DNA from: DATBLE01 sp963791425
Lineage (GTDB): Bacteria; Actinomycetota; Thermoleophilia; Gaiellales; Gaiellaceae
DNA length: 64,000 nucleotides
Reading direction: 5' to 3'
Assembly (NCBI GenBank): GCA_963791425.1
Contig: CAWBSE010000004.1
Coordinates: forward strand, 744,001 to 808,000
Shown: piece after piece, positions 7,483-16,349 of the stretch
Layout of the letters: every line of letters starts with the position of its first letter
Position numbering within the stretch: the first letter of the stretch is position 1
Notes under the pieces: model-generated
Database searches by the model: none
Seen by the model: only the letters and a program-made list of their open reading frames with translations
What the model was told of the DNA's origin: nothing
Translations under genes and position numbers: made by a program

Positions 7483-8039
7483 GTCGGCAGGAGCTCCGGG
7501 AACGACTCACGGACGAGCGTGTCGAACTCCTCGTGCAGGTCGCCGCCGATGTCGGCGAACTCGCGCAGGTAGAGCAGGAGGAACGACAACTCCTCGTCCC
7601 GCGCCGGATCCCGGCCGGCGATCGCGCGCGCCCGGTTCTGGAGGTCGAAGACGTTCCAGCGCTGCCGGGCGCTGATGGGCGGGGCTACCGGCCGAGGCGG
7701 CGGCGGTGGCGCCGGAGGGGGCGGCGGAGGTGCTGGTGGCGGGGGCGGCGCGCGGAGCGTCGACGGTCCGCCTGCGCTCGACGGAGTCGGCGTGCGGCGC
7801 CGGGGCATCGGACGAGGCTCTCGAGTCGCGGCACCGGCAGCTGCAGCCGTCGCCGTCGCCTTGGGGGCAGGCGTCGAGTCGCGCGTCAGCAGCCACTCGA
7901 TCAGCACGACCAGACCGAACGCCCCTGCCATTGCGAGCACGATCGCGAGCGGAGAGAGGTGCATCGACGCGGCGATCGCGGCGACGACGATCAGGAACCC
8001 TGCCTGCAGCAGGAACCGCGGGATGCTCCGTGTCAGCAC
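7479..8039 (-). CDS. small membrane protein with proline-rich linker
   Basis: 186 aa, not recognised. Two N-terminal membrane helices (about residues 8-26 and 30-50) begin RFLLQAGFLIVVAAIAA and LAIVLAMAGAFGLVVLIEW. A long Ala/Pro-rich linker follows (runs of P around residues 95-125). The conserved-looking C-terminal domain contains RWNVFDLQNRARAI, RDEELSFLLLYLREFAD and FDTLVRESFPELL. The helical hairpin closely resembles that of the next gene upstream, so the two are paralogues. It is coupled to the RlpA-like gene by an ATGA overlap. Function unknown; the context suggests the cell envelope. Confidence 0.75.
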   Translation of the reverse strand: MLTRSIPRFLLQAGFLIVVAAIAASMHLSPLAIVLAMAGAFGLVVLIEWLLTRDSTPAPKATATAAAAGAATREPRPMPRRRTPTPSSAGGPSTLRAPPPPPAPPPPPPAPPPPPRPVAPPISARQRWNVFDLQNRARAIAGRDPARDEELSFLLLYLREFADIGGDLHEEFDTLVRESFPELLPT

Positions 8040-8043
8040 GGTC

Positions 8044-8421
8044 CTATTCTGCGGCTTCGGAGGGTGGATCGTCCTCCGCGCTGCCGCCGAGGATGCGCGT
8101 GTACGCCTCGACCTCCTCGGACGGGGCGTCGCCGGCGCCGGCGCGCAGCGGGTACTCGGTGTCGTCGAGCACGACCGGCGGCTCCTCGTCGATCACCGGC
8201 GCGGGCTCCTCTTCGGCGGGCGCCGGCTGAGGAACGTATGCGGCGACCGGGCGGCTCTGCGACCGCCAGACCATCAGCTCGATCATGGCGACGATCAGCC
8301 ATCCGCCCCCGACGAGCGCGATGATCACCGGCGTTCGCAGGTTGGCGTATCCGGCTCCGACCCCGAGCAGGATCAGAAAGCCGGCTTCGACTGCAAATCT
8401 CGGCGCGAAACCCCCCGGCAT
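8044..8421 (-). CDS. small membrane protein, paralogue of its neighbour
   Basis: 125 aa, not recognised. It starts RFAVEAGFLILLGVGAG and continues with a second helix (VIIALVGGGWLIVAMIEL), aligning along the whole hairpin with the 7479-8039 protein: the RF..(E/Q)AGFLI start and the helix-2 end I(E)(L/W)..(W/L)(T/R)S match. The C-terminus is a short acidic, proline-containing tail with no domain (EEEPAPVIDEEPPVVLDDTEYP). It begins at ATG 8421 after a TAGACT -10 box, so it likely heads the three-gene transcript 8044-7479-7051. Confidence 0.7.
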   Translation of the reverse strand: MPGGFAPRFAVEAGFLILLGVGAGYANLRTPVIIALVGGGWLIVAMIELMVWRSQSRPVAAYVPQPAPAEEEPAPVIDEEPPVVLDDTEYPLRAGAGDAPSEEVEAYTRILGGSAEDDPPSEAAE

Positions 8422-8427
8422 GCGGGG

Positions 8428-8433
8428 AGTCTA
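8428..8433 (-). promoter_or_regulatory. -10 element (TAGACT) of the 8044-8421 gene
   Basis: TAGACT on the minus strand, 6 nt before ATG 8421: leaderless arrangement. Confidence 0.45.
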
Positions 8434-8439
8434 GAGCGC

Positions 8440-8813
8440 CTAGCTCGCCTGATCGGGCGGCTCGGGGCTCACCGGCGGCTCGGTCGGCTCGTCGGCGGAC
8501 GCCTCGGGCTCCGGTGCAGCCTCGACGACCGGGGGTGCCGGCTGGGCCGCTGCGGGCGCTGCGGGCGGCGCGCGCCTCGGCCTCGCGCAGCTCCTGGTTC
8601 GATTCGCGCTCGGCGTTCGACGTGATCTCGCGCGCCTCCGCCTTCGCCTGGTTCACGAGGTCGGCCCGCTGGCGGTCGGACTCCTGGCGGAAACGCCTCG
8701 CGGACACCCGGCTCGGCGAATGCCAGCCCTCGGGTTTTCGGTAGATCTTCGACGCGCGGCAGCGACGTCAGCGTCGGTGCGTGGACCTGTCCCGCCGGTT
8801 CCTGTGTCGACAT
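8440..8813 (-). pseudogene. hypothetical gene with two frameshifts
   Basis: An ATG at 8813 is preceded by an excellent Shine-Dalgarno (GGGAGGAG) and begins MSTQEPAGQVHAPTLTSLP. The frame must shift in an AAAA run (plus 8735-8738) to continue as KPEGWHSPSRVSARRF then RQRADLVNQAKAEAREITS, and again near 8566-8573 to reach PAPPVVEAAPEPEAS and end DQAS at the TAG 8440-8442. Each repair removes one base. The reconstructed product of about 120 aa has a charged, helical, Ala/Glu-rich middle and an acidic Pro-rich tail. Family not recognised. An assembly error is as likely as real decay. Confidence 0.55.
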
Positions 8814-8875
8814 TCCTCTGATCTCCTCCCACCGCAAGTATGCGCGGCCCACCCGCCGGCGCGTTCTTCGGCGAT

Positions 8876-10604
8876 CTAGCGCGGTTCCTCTTGCGGGAGC
8901 GCCTCGACGCCGAGCTCGCGCAGCACCGAAGCAGGCATCGCGGTCGGCGCGCCGGTCAGCGGATCAGAGCCGCTGGAGACCTTCGGGAACGCGACGACCT
9001 GTCGGATATCCGGCTCGCCGGCCATCAGCGCGACGAACCGCTCGAGGCCCATCGCGAAACCCCCGTGCGGCGGCGCGCCCATCTCCAGCGCCTCGAGCAG
9101 GAAGCCGAACTTCCCGTTCGCCTCCTCGTCGCTCATCCCCATCACGCGGAAGACGGCGGCCTGCATCTCGGAGCGATGGATCCGGATCGAGCCGGAGCCG
9201 AGCTCCCAGCCGTTCCAGATCAGGTCGTAGTGCTGGCTCTTCGCGGCGCCCGGGTCGCCCTCGAAGTCCTCGTCGCCGGCGATCGGCGCCGTGAACGGAT
9301 GGTGCAGGAACGTCCAGTTGCCGCTGTCCTCGTCGCGCTCGAACAGCGGGAAGTCGATCACCCAGTGGAAGACGTCGCGCGCCCGACGCGAGGCCGAGCT
9401 CGCGCGCGATGTGGAGACGCATGCCGCCGAGCACGCGGGCGACGGACGCCGGGTCGCCGGCGCCGAACAGCAGCGTCGAGCCGGGCGGCGCGGCGAACGC
9501 GGCGAGCTCCTGCTCCGACAGGAACTTCGCGATCGGCGAGCGCACCTCGCCGTCGGCGCCGTGGACGATGTACGCGAGGCCCTTCGCCCCCCACTCCTTC
9601 GCGACCTCCTCGAGCCTGGCGAGCTCGGCGCGCGAGAACTCCTGCGGGACGACGATGAATCGCACGGTCTCCGCGCCGCCGAAGACGCCGAACTCCGAGC
9701 CCCGCGTCACCTCGGTCGCGTCCTGGATCTCGACGCCGAAGCGCAGGTCCGGCTTGTCGGTGCCGTACTTCGCGATCGCCTCGTCGTAGGCGATCCGCGG
9801 GAACGGCCGGGCCGGCGCCTCGCGGCCGAGCGCCGCGAACGCGTTCACGACCGCCTCCTCGAGCACGTCGAGCACGTCCTCGCGCTCGACGAACGCCATC
9901 TCCAGGTCGAGCTGCCGGAACTCGAACTGCCGGTCGGCGCGGAGATCCTCGTCCCGCCAGCAGGTGGCGATCTGGTAGTAGCGGTCGATCCCGCCGATCA
10001 TGCAGAGCTGCTTGAACAGCTGCGGGCTCTGCGCCAGCGCGAAGAACTTGCCGGGCTGGAGCCGCACCGGCACGAGGAAGTCGCGGGCGCCCTCGGGCGT
10101 GCCGCGGGTCATGCTCGGCGTCCAGACGTCGACGAACTCGCGGTCGTCCATCGTCTTGCGGATCGACTGGACGACGGTGTGCGAGAGACGCAGGTTGCGC
10201 TGCATCTGGCCGCGGCGCATGTCCAGCCAGCGGTAGCGGAGACGGATCGTCTCGTCGACGTTCTCCTCGTCGAGCTGGAACGGCAGCGGCGTCGAGCGCG
10301 AGAGGATCTCGAGCGTCTCGACCTGCAGCTCCACCCCACCCGTCGGCAGATTCGGGTTGACCGCCTCCGGGGCGCGTGCGACGACCTCGCCGGTCGCGCG
10401 GACGACGAACTCGTTGCGGAGCGCGTGCGCGTCGGGCGCCGACTCCGGCCGGATCACGAGCTGGCAGAGGCCGGTGTGGTCGCGGAGGTCGACGAAGACG
10501 AGCCCGCCGTGGTCGCGGCGCGTGTCGACCCAGCCCGCGAGCGTCAGCTTCTGGCCGACGTGTTCGGGCCGAACGAGGCCGGCGTGAAGATCGCGCCAGC
10601 TCAC
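8876..10604 (-). CDS. aspS: aspartyl-tRNA synthetase (frame interrupted by one extra base)
   Basis: Class II synthetase, bacterial type. The GTG at 10604 opens an OB-fold anticodon domain (LTLAGWVDTRRDHGGLVFVDLRD), then the catalytic core with PFQLDE, RYRWLDMRR, DVWTPSMTRGTPEGARDFLVP, FALAQSPQLFKQ (motif 2 region) and ATCWRDEDLRADRQFEF, followed by the GAD insertion. Near plus 9383 the frame breaks; in the next frame the protein continues DVFHWVIDFPLFER, HHPFTAP, the YDLIWNGWELGSGSIRIH segment and motif 3 GFAMGLERFVALM. Dropping one G restores a full-length enzyme of about 575 aa. Since aspS is essential, a sequencing error is likelier than a mutation. It overlaps the hisS stop (GTGA). Confidence 0.9.
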
Positions 10605-11776
10605 AGAGCGGTCCCCGCCTCGACGACGACGACTTCCTTCGCGCGCAACCGCGATGCCTGCGTGTGCTGCCCCTTGACCGACCGGCCGGCGAAGTCGGTG
10701 TCCGCCCTGACGCCGGACGCGCGTAGCTCCGCCACCTTCGCGAGCACGGCGGCGCGGTCGGCACCCTCGGCGCAGACGTAGAACACGTCGATTCCTTCGT
10801 CCTCGGGCTCCGGGGTTCCTTCGAGCGCGATCACCAGCCGCTCGATGCCGGCCCCGAACCCGACGCCCGGGACGTGCATTCCGCCGAGTGCCTCCGCCAG
10901 CCCGTCGTAGCGGCCGCCGCCGGAGAGCACGCTCTGCGAGCCCCCATCCGGGCCGACGAACTCCCAGGTGGTGCGCGTGTAGTAGTCGAGCCCGCGGACG
11001 AGGGTCGGCACCACCTCGTACCTGACGCCGGTGACGTCGAGATAGCGGCGCACGTCCGCGAAGTGCTCACGGCATGCGTCGCAGAGGGAGTCGCCGATTG
11101 CCGGCGCCTGCCGCAGCAGCTCCTGCACCTCGGGCGGCTTCGCCGAGATGTTGTCGAGCGCGCGCAGCGGGTTCGCGGTCGCCTGGGCGCGCGTCGCCTC
11201 GTCGAGGTCGCCGTCGTGGTCGGCCAGCCACGGCTCGAGGCGCTCCTCGAGATACGCGGGCCGGCAGGCCGGATCGCCGATCGAATTGATTTCGAGGTGG
11301 TACTCCGTGATCCCGAGACGGCCGAGGAGGGCGTCGTACAGCTGGATCACCTCGGCGTCGCAGGCGGGGTCGTCGGAGCCGATCGCCTCGAGGTCGAGCT
11401 GCCAGAACTCGCGGAAGCGGCCCTTCTGGGGCCGGCCGTAGCGGTAGAAGGTCTCGATCGCGTAGAGCTTCTGCGGCTGCGGCTCGCGGTGCAGTCCGTG
11501 CTCGAGGTAGGCGCGGACGATCGGGGCCGTTGCCTCCGGGCGCAACGTCAGCGAGCGGTCGCCGCGATCGGTGAACGTGTACATCTCCTTCGTGACGATG
11601 TCCGAACCGTCGCCCGAGGTGCGTGCGAAGAGCTCGGTGTCTTCGAAGGCGGGTGTGTCGATGCGGCGGTAGCCGTAGAGCTCGCAGAGGCGCTCGAACT
11701 CCCCCTTCACCTGCCGCCAGCGGGCCTGCTCGGACGGGAGGATGTCGTGGGTTCCGCGCGGAGCTTCGAACGTCAC
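10601..11776 (-). CDS. hisS: histidyl-tRNA synthetase
   Basis: Class II synthetase. The GTG at 11776 gives VTFEAPRGTHDILP; further motifs are EDTELFARTSGDGSDIVTKEMYTF (shown in part), LTLRPEATAPIVRAYLEHG, FYRYGRPQKGRFREFWQLD (motif 2), then the HisA-type motifs LVRGLDYYTRTTWEF and GGRYDGLAEALGG, and motif 3 GVGFGAGIERLVI. The C-terminal anticodon domain ends in VKGQHTQASRLRAKEVVVVE. 391 aa, slightly short of the 420-430 norm. Its start overlaps the stop of the metallo-hydrolase gene by GTGA and its stop overlaps the aspS start, so the three are coupled. Confidence 0.96.
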   Translation of the reverse strand: MTFEAPRGTHDILPSEQARWRQVKGEFERLCELYGYRRIDTPAFEDTELFARTSGDGSDIVTKEMYTFTDRGDRSLTLRPEATAPIVRAYLEHGLHREPQPQKLYAIETFYRYGRPQKGRFREFWQLDLEAIGSDDPACDAEVIQLYDALLGRLGITEYHLEINSIGDPACRPAYLEERLEPWLADHDGDLDEATRAQATANPLRALDNISAKPPEVQELLRQAPAIGDSLCDACREHFADVRRYLDVTGVRYEVVPTLVRGLDYYTRTTWEFVGPDGGSQSVLSGGGRYDGLAEALGGMHVPGVGFGAGIERLVIALEGTPEPEDEGIDVFYVCAEGADRAAVLAKVAELRASGVRADTDFAGRSVKGQHTQASRLRAKEVVVVEAGTAL

Positions 11777-12405
11777 GCGCGCAGCTCGGTCAGGAACGGG
11801 TTGCGCGCGAGCTCGGCGCCGAGAGTGGTCGGCGGGCCGTGGCCGGAATACACGACGGTCTCGGGCGGGAAGCGGTCGAGCAGCGCGCGGATCGACTCGA
11901 CGAGCACGTCCCAGCTCGCCATCGGCAGGTCGGTCCGTCCGACCGAGCCGGCGAAGAGCACGTCGCCGGAGAAGAGGTTCTGCTCCGAGTAGAAGGCGAT
12001 GTGGCCGGGCGAATGGCCGGGAACCTGGACGGTCTCGAAGGAAATGCCCGCGAGGTCGATCGTCTCGTCGCCGGCGAGCTCGACCTCGGCGTTCCATGGT
12101 CGGATCTGGTGGCCGGGGTAGTAGTCGGACGGGCTCGCGAGCACGGGCGCCTCGACGGCGGAGATGTAGACCGGCGCGCCGGTGGCCTCGGCGAGCTCGG
12201 CGACCGCGCCGATGTGGTCGTAGTGCGTGTGCGTGATCAGGATCCCGGCGACGGTGACACCCAGCTGCGCGATCTCTGTCCGCAGGTTCGCGGCCTCGTC
12301 ACCCGGGTCGATCACGACCGCCTCGGAGGCGCCGCGCCCGGCCCGGACGACGTAGCAGTTCGTCCCGATCGGGCCGAGCTCATAGCGGTCGACGGCGAGG
12401 GTCAT
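11773..12405 (-). CDS. metallo-beta-lactamase-fold hydrolase (glyoxalase II-like)
   Basis: 210 aa, binuclear metal hydrolase fold. The metal-binding motif THTHYDHIG (HxHxDH) lies near residue 70; VPGHSPGHIAF holds the next His, LFSGDVLFAGSVGRTDLP the bridging Asp, and VVYSGHGPPTTLGAE the last His. The RTDLP and NPFL signatures are typical of the YcbL/GloB-like subgroup that hydrolyses thioesters such as S-lactoylglutathione, but the substrate here is unknown. It starts at ATG 12405; TACACT lies 10 nt upstream. It is the first gene of the unit with hisS and aspS, a pairing also common in Gram-positive bacteria. Confidence 0.88.
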   Translation of the reverse strand: MTLAVDRYELGPIGTNCYVVRAGRGASEAVVIDPGDEAANLRTEIAQLGVTVAGILITHTHYDHIGAVAELAEATGAPVYISAVEAPVLASPSDYYPGHQIRPWNAEVELAGDETIDLAGISFETVQVPGHSPGHIAFYSEQNLFSGDVLFAGSVGRTDLPMASWDVLVESIRALLDRFPPETVVYSGHGPPTTLGAELARNPFLTELRA

Positions 12406-12440
12406 CCTGCGGTTGAGTGTAACGAGGGGTTCTCGGACGA

Positions 12441-12890
12441 TCAGCGCTTGGGCCGCTTGTCCTTCGGCGGCGGCGCAAGGCCCTGCTGCTTCAGCCAGCG
12501 GTTCCGCATCATGCGGTCGGTCATGTACATCAGCGGCACGAACAGCGCCCCGTAGAGGATCGCGATCGAGACGCGCTGGGCCGGCGGGCCGCTCTTCAGC
12601 ACGAAGACGACGAGGGCGAAGATGCCGATCTGCCACGGGATCGCGCGCTTGACGCTGCGCGACCACGAGGGCTCGGGCGGCTCGCGCAGCAGGCGGGAGG
12701 CGCCCTTCGCGTTCGGCTTCGGCTTCGCGGCGCCGGGACGCTGCCCCTTGGCGGGCGCCGCGGAAGCGCTCTGCTTGGCAGAGCCGGATTCGTCGACCTC
12801 GACCTCCTGGCCGCTGTCGTCGACGTAGACGTACTCGTAGTCGTGCCGGCGTTCCTTCGCCAGGCGGCGCTTCTGCTTGCGAGTCGGCAT
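12441..12890 (-). CDS. small basic membrane protein
   Basis: 149 aa, not recognised. A highly basic start (MPTRKQKRRLAKERRHDYEY), an acidic patch (VDDSGQEVEVDES), and a basic Ala/Pro linker precede two membrane helices (about residues 92-108 and 113-130, with PWQIGIFALVVFVL and ILYGALFVPLMYMTDRMM), then a basic tail KDKRPKR. It may belong to the small membrane proteins found next to translation genes in Thermoleophilia. It starts at ATG 12890, 7 nt after a TAACCT -10 box that overlaps the end of hutI. Confidence 0.75.
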   Translation of the reverse strand: MPTRKQKRRLAKERRHDYEYVYVDDSGQEVEVDESGSAKQSASAAPAKGQRPGAAKPKPNAKGASRLLREPPEPSWSRSVKRAIPWQIGIFALVVFVLKSGPPAQRVSIAILYGALFVPLMYMTDRMMRNRWLKQQGLAPPPKDKRPKR

Positions 12891-12895
12891 CGGAG

Positions 12896-14104
12896 CTAGG
12901 TTAGCTCGCCCCCGACGATCACCTCGTCGACATGGTCGTGGCCGAGGTGGTACGCGAGGTAGCGCCAGTCGGGCGTGTCGAGCAGGACGAGGTCGGCGTC
13001 GTACCCGGGCGCGATGCGCCCCTTCCGGCCGGCTCGGCCGAGGACGTGGGCGGCGTTGACCGTGCACGCGGCGAGCGCCTCCGCCGGGGCGAGCTTCAGC
13101 TGCGTCGCGGCCAGCGAGCAGACGAGCGGCATGCTCTCGCAGAAGGCGCTGCCCGGGTTGAAGTCGGTCGCGAGCGCGACGGCGGCGCCCGCCTCGACGA
13201 GCGCGCGGGCCGGAGGCATCGGCCGTCCGAGGAACAGCGCGCTCGCCGGGAGCAGCACGCCGGTGACGTCGGAGGCGGCGAGCGCGCGGACGCCGTCCTC
13301 CCCGGTCGCTTCCAGATGATCCACGGAGCGGGCGCCGAGCTCGATCGCGAGCGGGATCGCTCCCTGCTCGGTGAACTGGTCACCGTGCAGTCGGAGCGCG
13401 AGGCCCGCGTCGCGGCAGGCGGTGAGGTAGCGCCGGGCCTGCGCCGCGTCGAACGCTCCTCGCTCGAGGAAGACGTCGGCGGCCTCGGCGAGAAGCGCGG
13501 CGTCGGGAAGGACTTCGGTCAGCGCGAAGTCGAGGTAGGCGTCGGCGTCGGCGAACTCCGGCGGGACGGAGTGCGCCCCGAGCCACGTGGGCGCACCGCC
13601 GACCTCGGAGATCGCGTGGAGCTGGGCGAGCTCGGTGTCGTGGTCGAGCCCGTAGCCGGATTTCGCCTCGAACGTCGTCGTACCGGCACGACGCATCCAG
13701 TCTCGGTGGCGCTGCGTTGCGTCGATCAGCTCAGCCCGGGATGCGGCGCGTGTGGCCCGGACGGTCGAGAGGATCCCGCCGCCGGCCGCATGCAGCTCCT
13801 CGTACGTGGCCCCGGCGGCACGCAGCGAGAACTCGTCGATGCGGTCGCCGGCAAAGCAGGCGTGCGTGTGGCAGTCGACCAGGCCGGGAACCGCGGAGCG
13901 GCCGCGGCCGTCCACCTCCTCGACGTCGCCGTCGATCGGGCCGAGATCGCGCATGCGCCCGGCCGCCGTGATCCGCCCGTCCTCGCAGAGGACGTACGCG
14001 TCCTCGACGACATCGACATCGCCGAGCGCCCCGCCGCGAAGCGGCGCGGCCGTTCCCGCCGGCGTGGCGAGCTGGGCGAGGTCGCGGACGAGGAGCGCTG
14101 TCAC
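12896..14104 (-). CDS. hutI: imidazolonepropionase
   Basis: Third step of histidine degradation: hydrolyses 4-imidazolone-5-propionate to N-formimino-L-glutamate. Amidohydrolase fold with metal site DCHTHACFAGDR (HxH), substrate-binding AKSGYGLDHDTE, LRLHGDQFTEQGAI (metal His), RSVDHLEATGEDG, and ALATDFNPGSAFCESM (metal Asp). The C-terminus KGRIAPGYDADLVLLD is typical of this superfamily. 402 aa from GTG 14104, which overlaps the cupin gene stop as GTGA. It is the last gene of the hut operon. Confidence 0.95.
   Translation of the reverse strand: MTALLVRDLAQLATPAGTAAPLRGGALGDVDVVEDAYVLCEDGRITAAGRMRDLGPIDGDVEEVDGRGRSAVPGLVDCHTHACFAGDRIDEFSLRAAGATYEELHAAGGGILSTVRATRAASRAELIDATQRHRDWMRRAGTTTFEAKSGYGLDHDTELAQLHAISEVGGAPTWLGAHSVPPEFADADAYLDFALTEVLPDAALLAEAADVFLERGAFDAAQARRYLTACRDAGLALRLHGDQFTEQGAIPLAIELGARSVDHLEATGEDGVRALAASDVTGVLLPASALFLGRPMPPARALVEAGAAVALATDFNPGSAFCESMPLVCSLAATQLKLAPAEALAACTVNAAHVLGRAGRKGRIAPGYDADLVLLDTPDWRYLAYHLGHDHVDEVIVGGELT
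12898..12903 (-). promoter_or_regulatory. -10 element (TAACCT) of the 12441-12890 gene
   Basis: TAACCT on the minus strand, 7 nt before ATG 12890, overlapping the last codons of hutI. Leaderless layout. Confidence 0.4.
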
Positions 14105-14631
14105 CCGGGCAGCGAGCCGTCCGGCATCTGCCCGACGCCGCCACGGTCGAACGGCGCGTATGCCTCCTTCGGCACGCCCGTCTCCTCCTCGACGCCGGCG
14201 CCGTACTTCTGCGCGAGCTCCGAGACCGGGTAGACGATGGTGCCCGGCGCCCGCGAGCCGGCCATGACGATCACGCACGGCCCGTCGCCCGCGCCGACGA
14301 AGATGTGGTCCGTCCCCGCCGGGCAGTGCACGAAGTCCCACGCCTTCAGCGACTGCTCCTCCCCGTCGATCAGCACGGTGCACTCGCCCGAGACGACGAG
14401 GAAGTCCTCCTGCACGCTCTCCCGGTGATAGAGCCCGTTCGGCTGCCCCGGCTCGAGGACGTGGATGTTCATCCCGTACTCGGGGAACTCCGGCTCGCCC
14501 TCGAACGACGTCGAGGTGCCGAAGTAGCCGCTCGTCCACCACGGCGCGTCTTTTGCGTTCAGGACGAACCAGCCGTCGCCCGACGGGACGAGACCGTTGT
14601 CGGTCTGCTCGAGACGTGCTTTCTCGACCAT
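14101..14631 (-). CDS. cupin-domain protein in the hut operon
   Basis: 176 aa. A single cupin core: motif 1 includes NGLYHRESVQEDFLVVSGE and motif 2 AWDFVHCPAGTDHIFVGAG, with potential metal ligands His, Glu and His. N-terminal GWFVLNAKDAPWWTSGYFG and C-terminal VYPVSELAQKYGAGVEEET complete it. Such cupins occur in many actinobacterial operons with unassigned roles; here it is tightly coupled between hutU (TGATG overlap) and hutI (GTGA overlap), so it is almost certainly co-expressed with histidine catabolism. It could be an isomerase, a small-molecule binder or a regulator; sequence alone does not say. Confidence 0.85.
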   Translation of the reverse strand: MVEKARLEQTDNGLVPSGDGWFVLNAKDAPWWTSGYFGTSTSFEGEPEFPEYGMNIHVLEPGQPNGLYHRESVQEDFLVVSGECTVLIDGEEQSLKAWDFVHCPAGTDHIFVGAGDGPCVIVMAGSRAPGTIVYPVSELAQKYGAGVEEETGVPKEAYAPFDRGGVGQMPDGSLPG

Positions 14632-16349
14632 CAGCCCTCCATGCTCTGTTGGTTGACGCTGGGCAGGTCGAGGCCGCGCTCGCCCGCATGTTCGATGGCA
14701 TCGGCATAGCCGGCGTCGGCGTGGCGCATGACGCCGGTGCCGGGGTCGGCGGTCAGCACGCGCTCGAGGCGCTCGTCGGCGTCCGCGGAGCCGTCGGCCA
14801 GGACGACCATGCCGGCGTGGATCGAGTTGCCGATCCCCACCCCGCCGCCGTGATGGACGCTCACCCACGTGGCGCCCGCGGCGACGTTCAGCAGGGCGTT
14901 GAGAATCGGCCAGTCGGCGATCGCGTCGGAGCCGTCGGCCATCGCCTCGGTCTCGCGGTAGGGCGACGCGACCGAGCCCGAGTCGAGGTGATCCCGCCCG
15001 ATCACCACCGGTGCCTTGACGCGCCCGGTCCGGACGAGCTCGTTCATCGCCAGACCCGCCTTCGCACGGTCGCCGTAGCCGAGCCAGCAGATCCGCGCGG
15101 GCAGCCCCTGGAATGCGACCCGCCCGGGCGCCAGCTCGAGCCACCGCTGCAGGACGCTGTCCTCCGGGAACAGCTCGCGCAGGGTCGCGTCGATGACGGC
15201 GATGTCCTCGGGGTCGCCCGAGAGGGCAGCCCAGCGGAACGGCCCGACGCCGCGGCAGAAGAGCGGCCGGATATAGGCCGGGACGAAGCCCGGGTATGTG
15301 AACGCATCGGCGACGCCCGCTTCTAAGGCCTCACCTCGCAGGTTGTTGCCATAATCGAAAACGTAGCTGCCGGCGCGGACGAACTCGAGCATCCCGCGGA
15401 CATGTGTTGCAATCGATTCACGGGCTCGTTCCAGATACGTCACAGGATCGGCCTCGCGGAGGGCTGCGGCCGCGTCGACGTCGAGCCCCACCGGGACGTA
15501 GCCGGTGAGCGGGTCGTGCGCCGCCGTCTGGTCGGTGACGAGGTCGAACGCCTCTCCGCGGCGCGCCAGCTCCGGGACGATCTCGGCGGCGTTCCCGAGC
15601 AGGCCCACCGACAGGCCCCGCCCCTCGCGCTGCGCCGCCCGCACCCGCGCCAGCGCGTCGTCGAGCGACTCGGCCGCCTCGTCGAGGTAACGGTGCTCGA
15701 GCCGCCGCTCGATCCGGGAGGGATCGACCTCGATGCACAGCGTCGCCGCGTTCAGCATCGACCCCGCAAGCGGCTGGGCGCCGCCCATCCCGCCCAGCCC
15801 GGCGGTGAGGATCGACTTGCCGGCGAGGTCGGCCGCACCCCAGTGCTTCTCCGCCGCGGCGGCGAACGTCTGGTACGTCCCCTGCAGGATCCCCTGGGTG
15901 CCGATGTAGATCCAGCTCCCGGCCGTCATCTGCCCGAACATCGTCAGGCCGAGCGCCTCGAGCCGGCGGAACTCGTCCCAGGTTGCCCAGCGCGGCACGA
16001 GCAGCGAGTTGGCGATCAGCACGCGCGGCGCACCGGGATGCGTCCGGAAGACGCCGACCGGCTTGCCGCTCTGGACGAGCAGCGTCTCGTCGTCGCCGAG
16101 CCGGAGGAGCGTGCCGACGATCGCGCGCAGCGCGTCGTGGCTCCGTGCCGCCCGCCCGGAGCCGCCGTAGACGACGAGCGTCTCCGGGTGCTCCGCGACC
16201 TCGGGGTCGAGGTTGTTCAGCAGCATGCGCAGCGGCGCCTCGGTCGCCCACGACCGCGCGTTCAGCTCGGTTCCACGCGGCGCGCTGATGTTCGACAGGT
16301 CGCCGCAGAGCGCCTCCACGGTCGCGGCGAGCGACTCGGTCGCGCTCAT
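14631..16349 (-). CDS. hutU: urocanate hydratase
   Basis: Second step of histidine degradation: NAD-dependent hydration of urocanate to imidazolonepropionate. It contains LVVYGGSGRAARSHDA, VQSGKPVGVFRTH, RWATWDEFRRLEALGL, MFGQMTAGSWIYIGTQGI, the NAD-binding TAGLGGMGGAQPLAG, the SYVFDYGNNLRGEA segment, and the C-terminal PARICWLGYGDRAKAG, whose Cys is the conserved active-site cysteine. 572 aa from ATG 16349, within the family norm. The start overlaps the stop of the preceding 85-aa membrane protein gene by ATGA. Confidence 0.96.
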   Translation of the reverse strand: MSATESLAATVEALCGDLSNISAPRGTELNARSWATEAPLRMLLNNLDPEVAEHPETLVVYGGSGRAARSHDALRAIVGTLLRLGDDETLLVQSGKPVGVFRTHPGAPRVLIANSLLVPRWATWDEFRRLEALGLTMFGQMTAGSWIYIGTQGILQGTYQTFAAAAEKHWGAADLAGKSILTAGLGGMGGAQPLAGSMLNAATLCIEVDPSRIERRLEHRYLDEAAESLDDALARVRAAQREGRGLSVGLLGNAAEIVPELARRGEAFDLVTDQTAAHDPLTGYVPVGLDVDAAAALREADPVTYLERARESIATHVRGMLEFVRAGSYVFDYGNNLRGEALEAGVADAFTYPGFVPAYIRPLFCRGVGPFRWAALSGDPEDIAVIDATLRELFPEDSVLQRWLELAPGRVAFQGLPARICWLGYGDRAKAGLAMNELVRTGRVKAPVVIGRDHLDSGSVASPYRETEAMADGSDAIADWPILNALLNVAAGATWVSVHHGGGVGIGNSIHAGMVVLADGSADADERLERVLTADPGTGVMRHADAGYADAIEHAGERGLDLPSVNQQSMEG

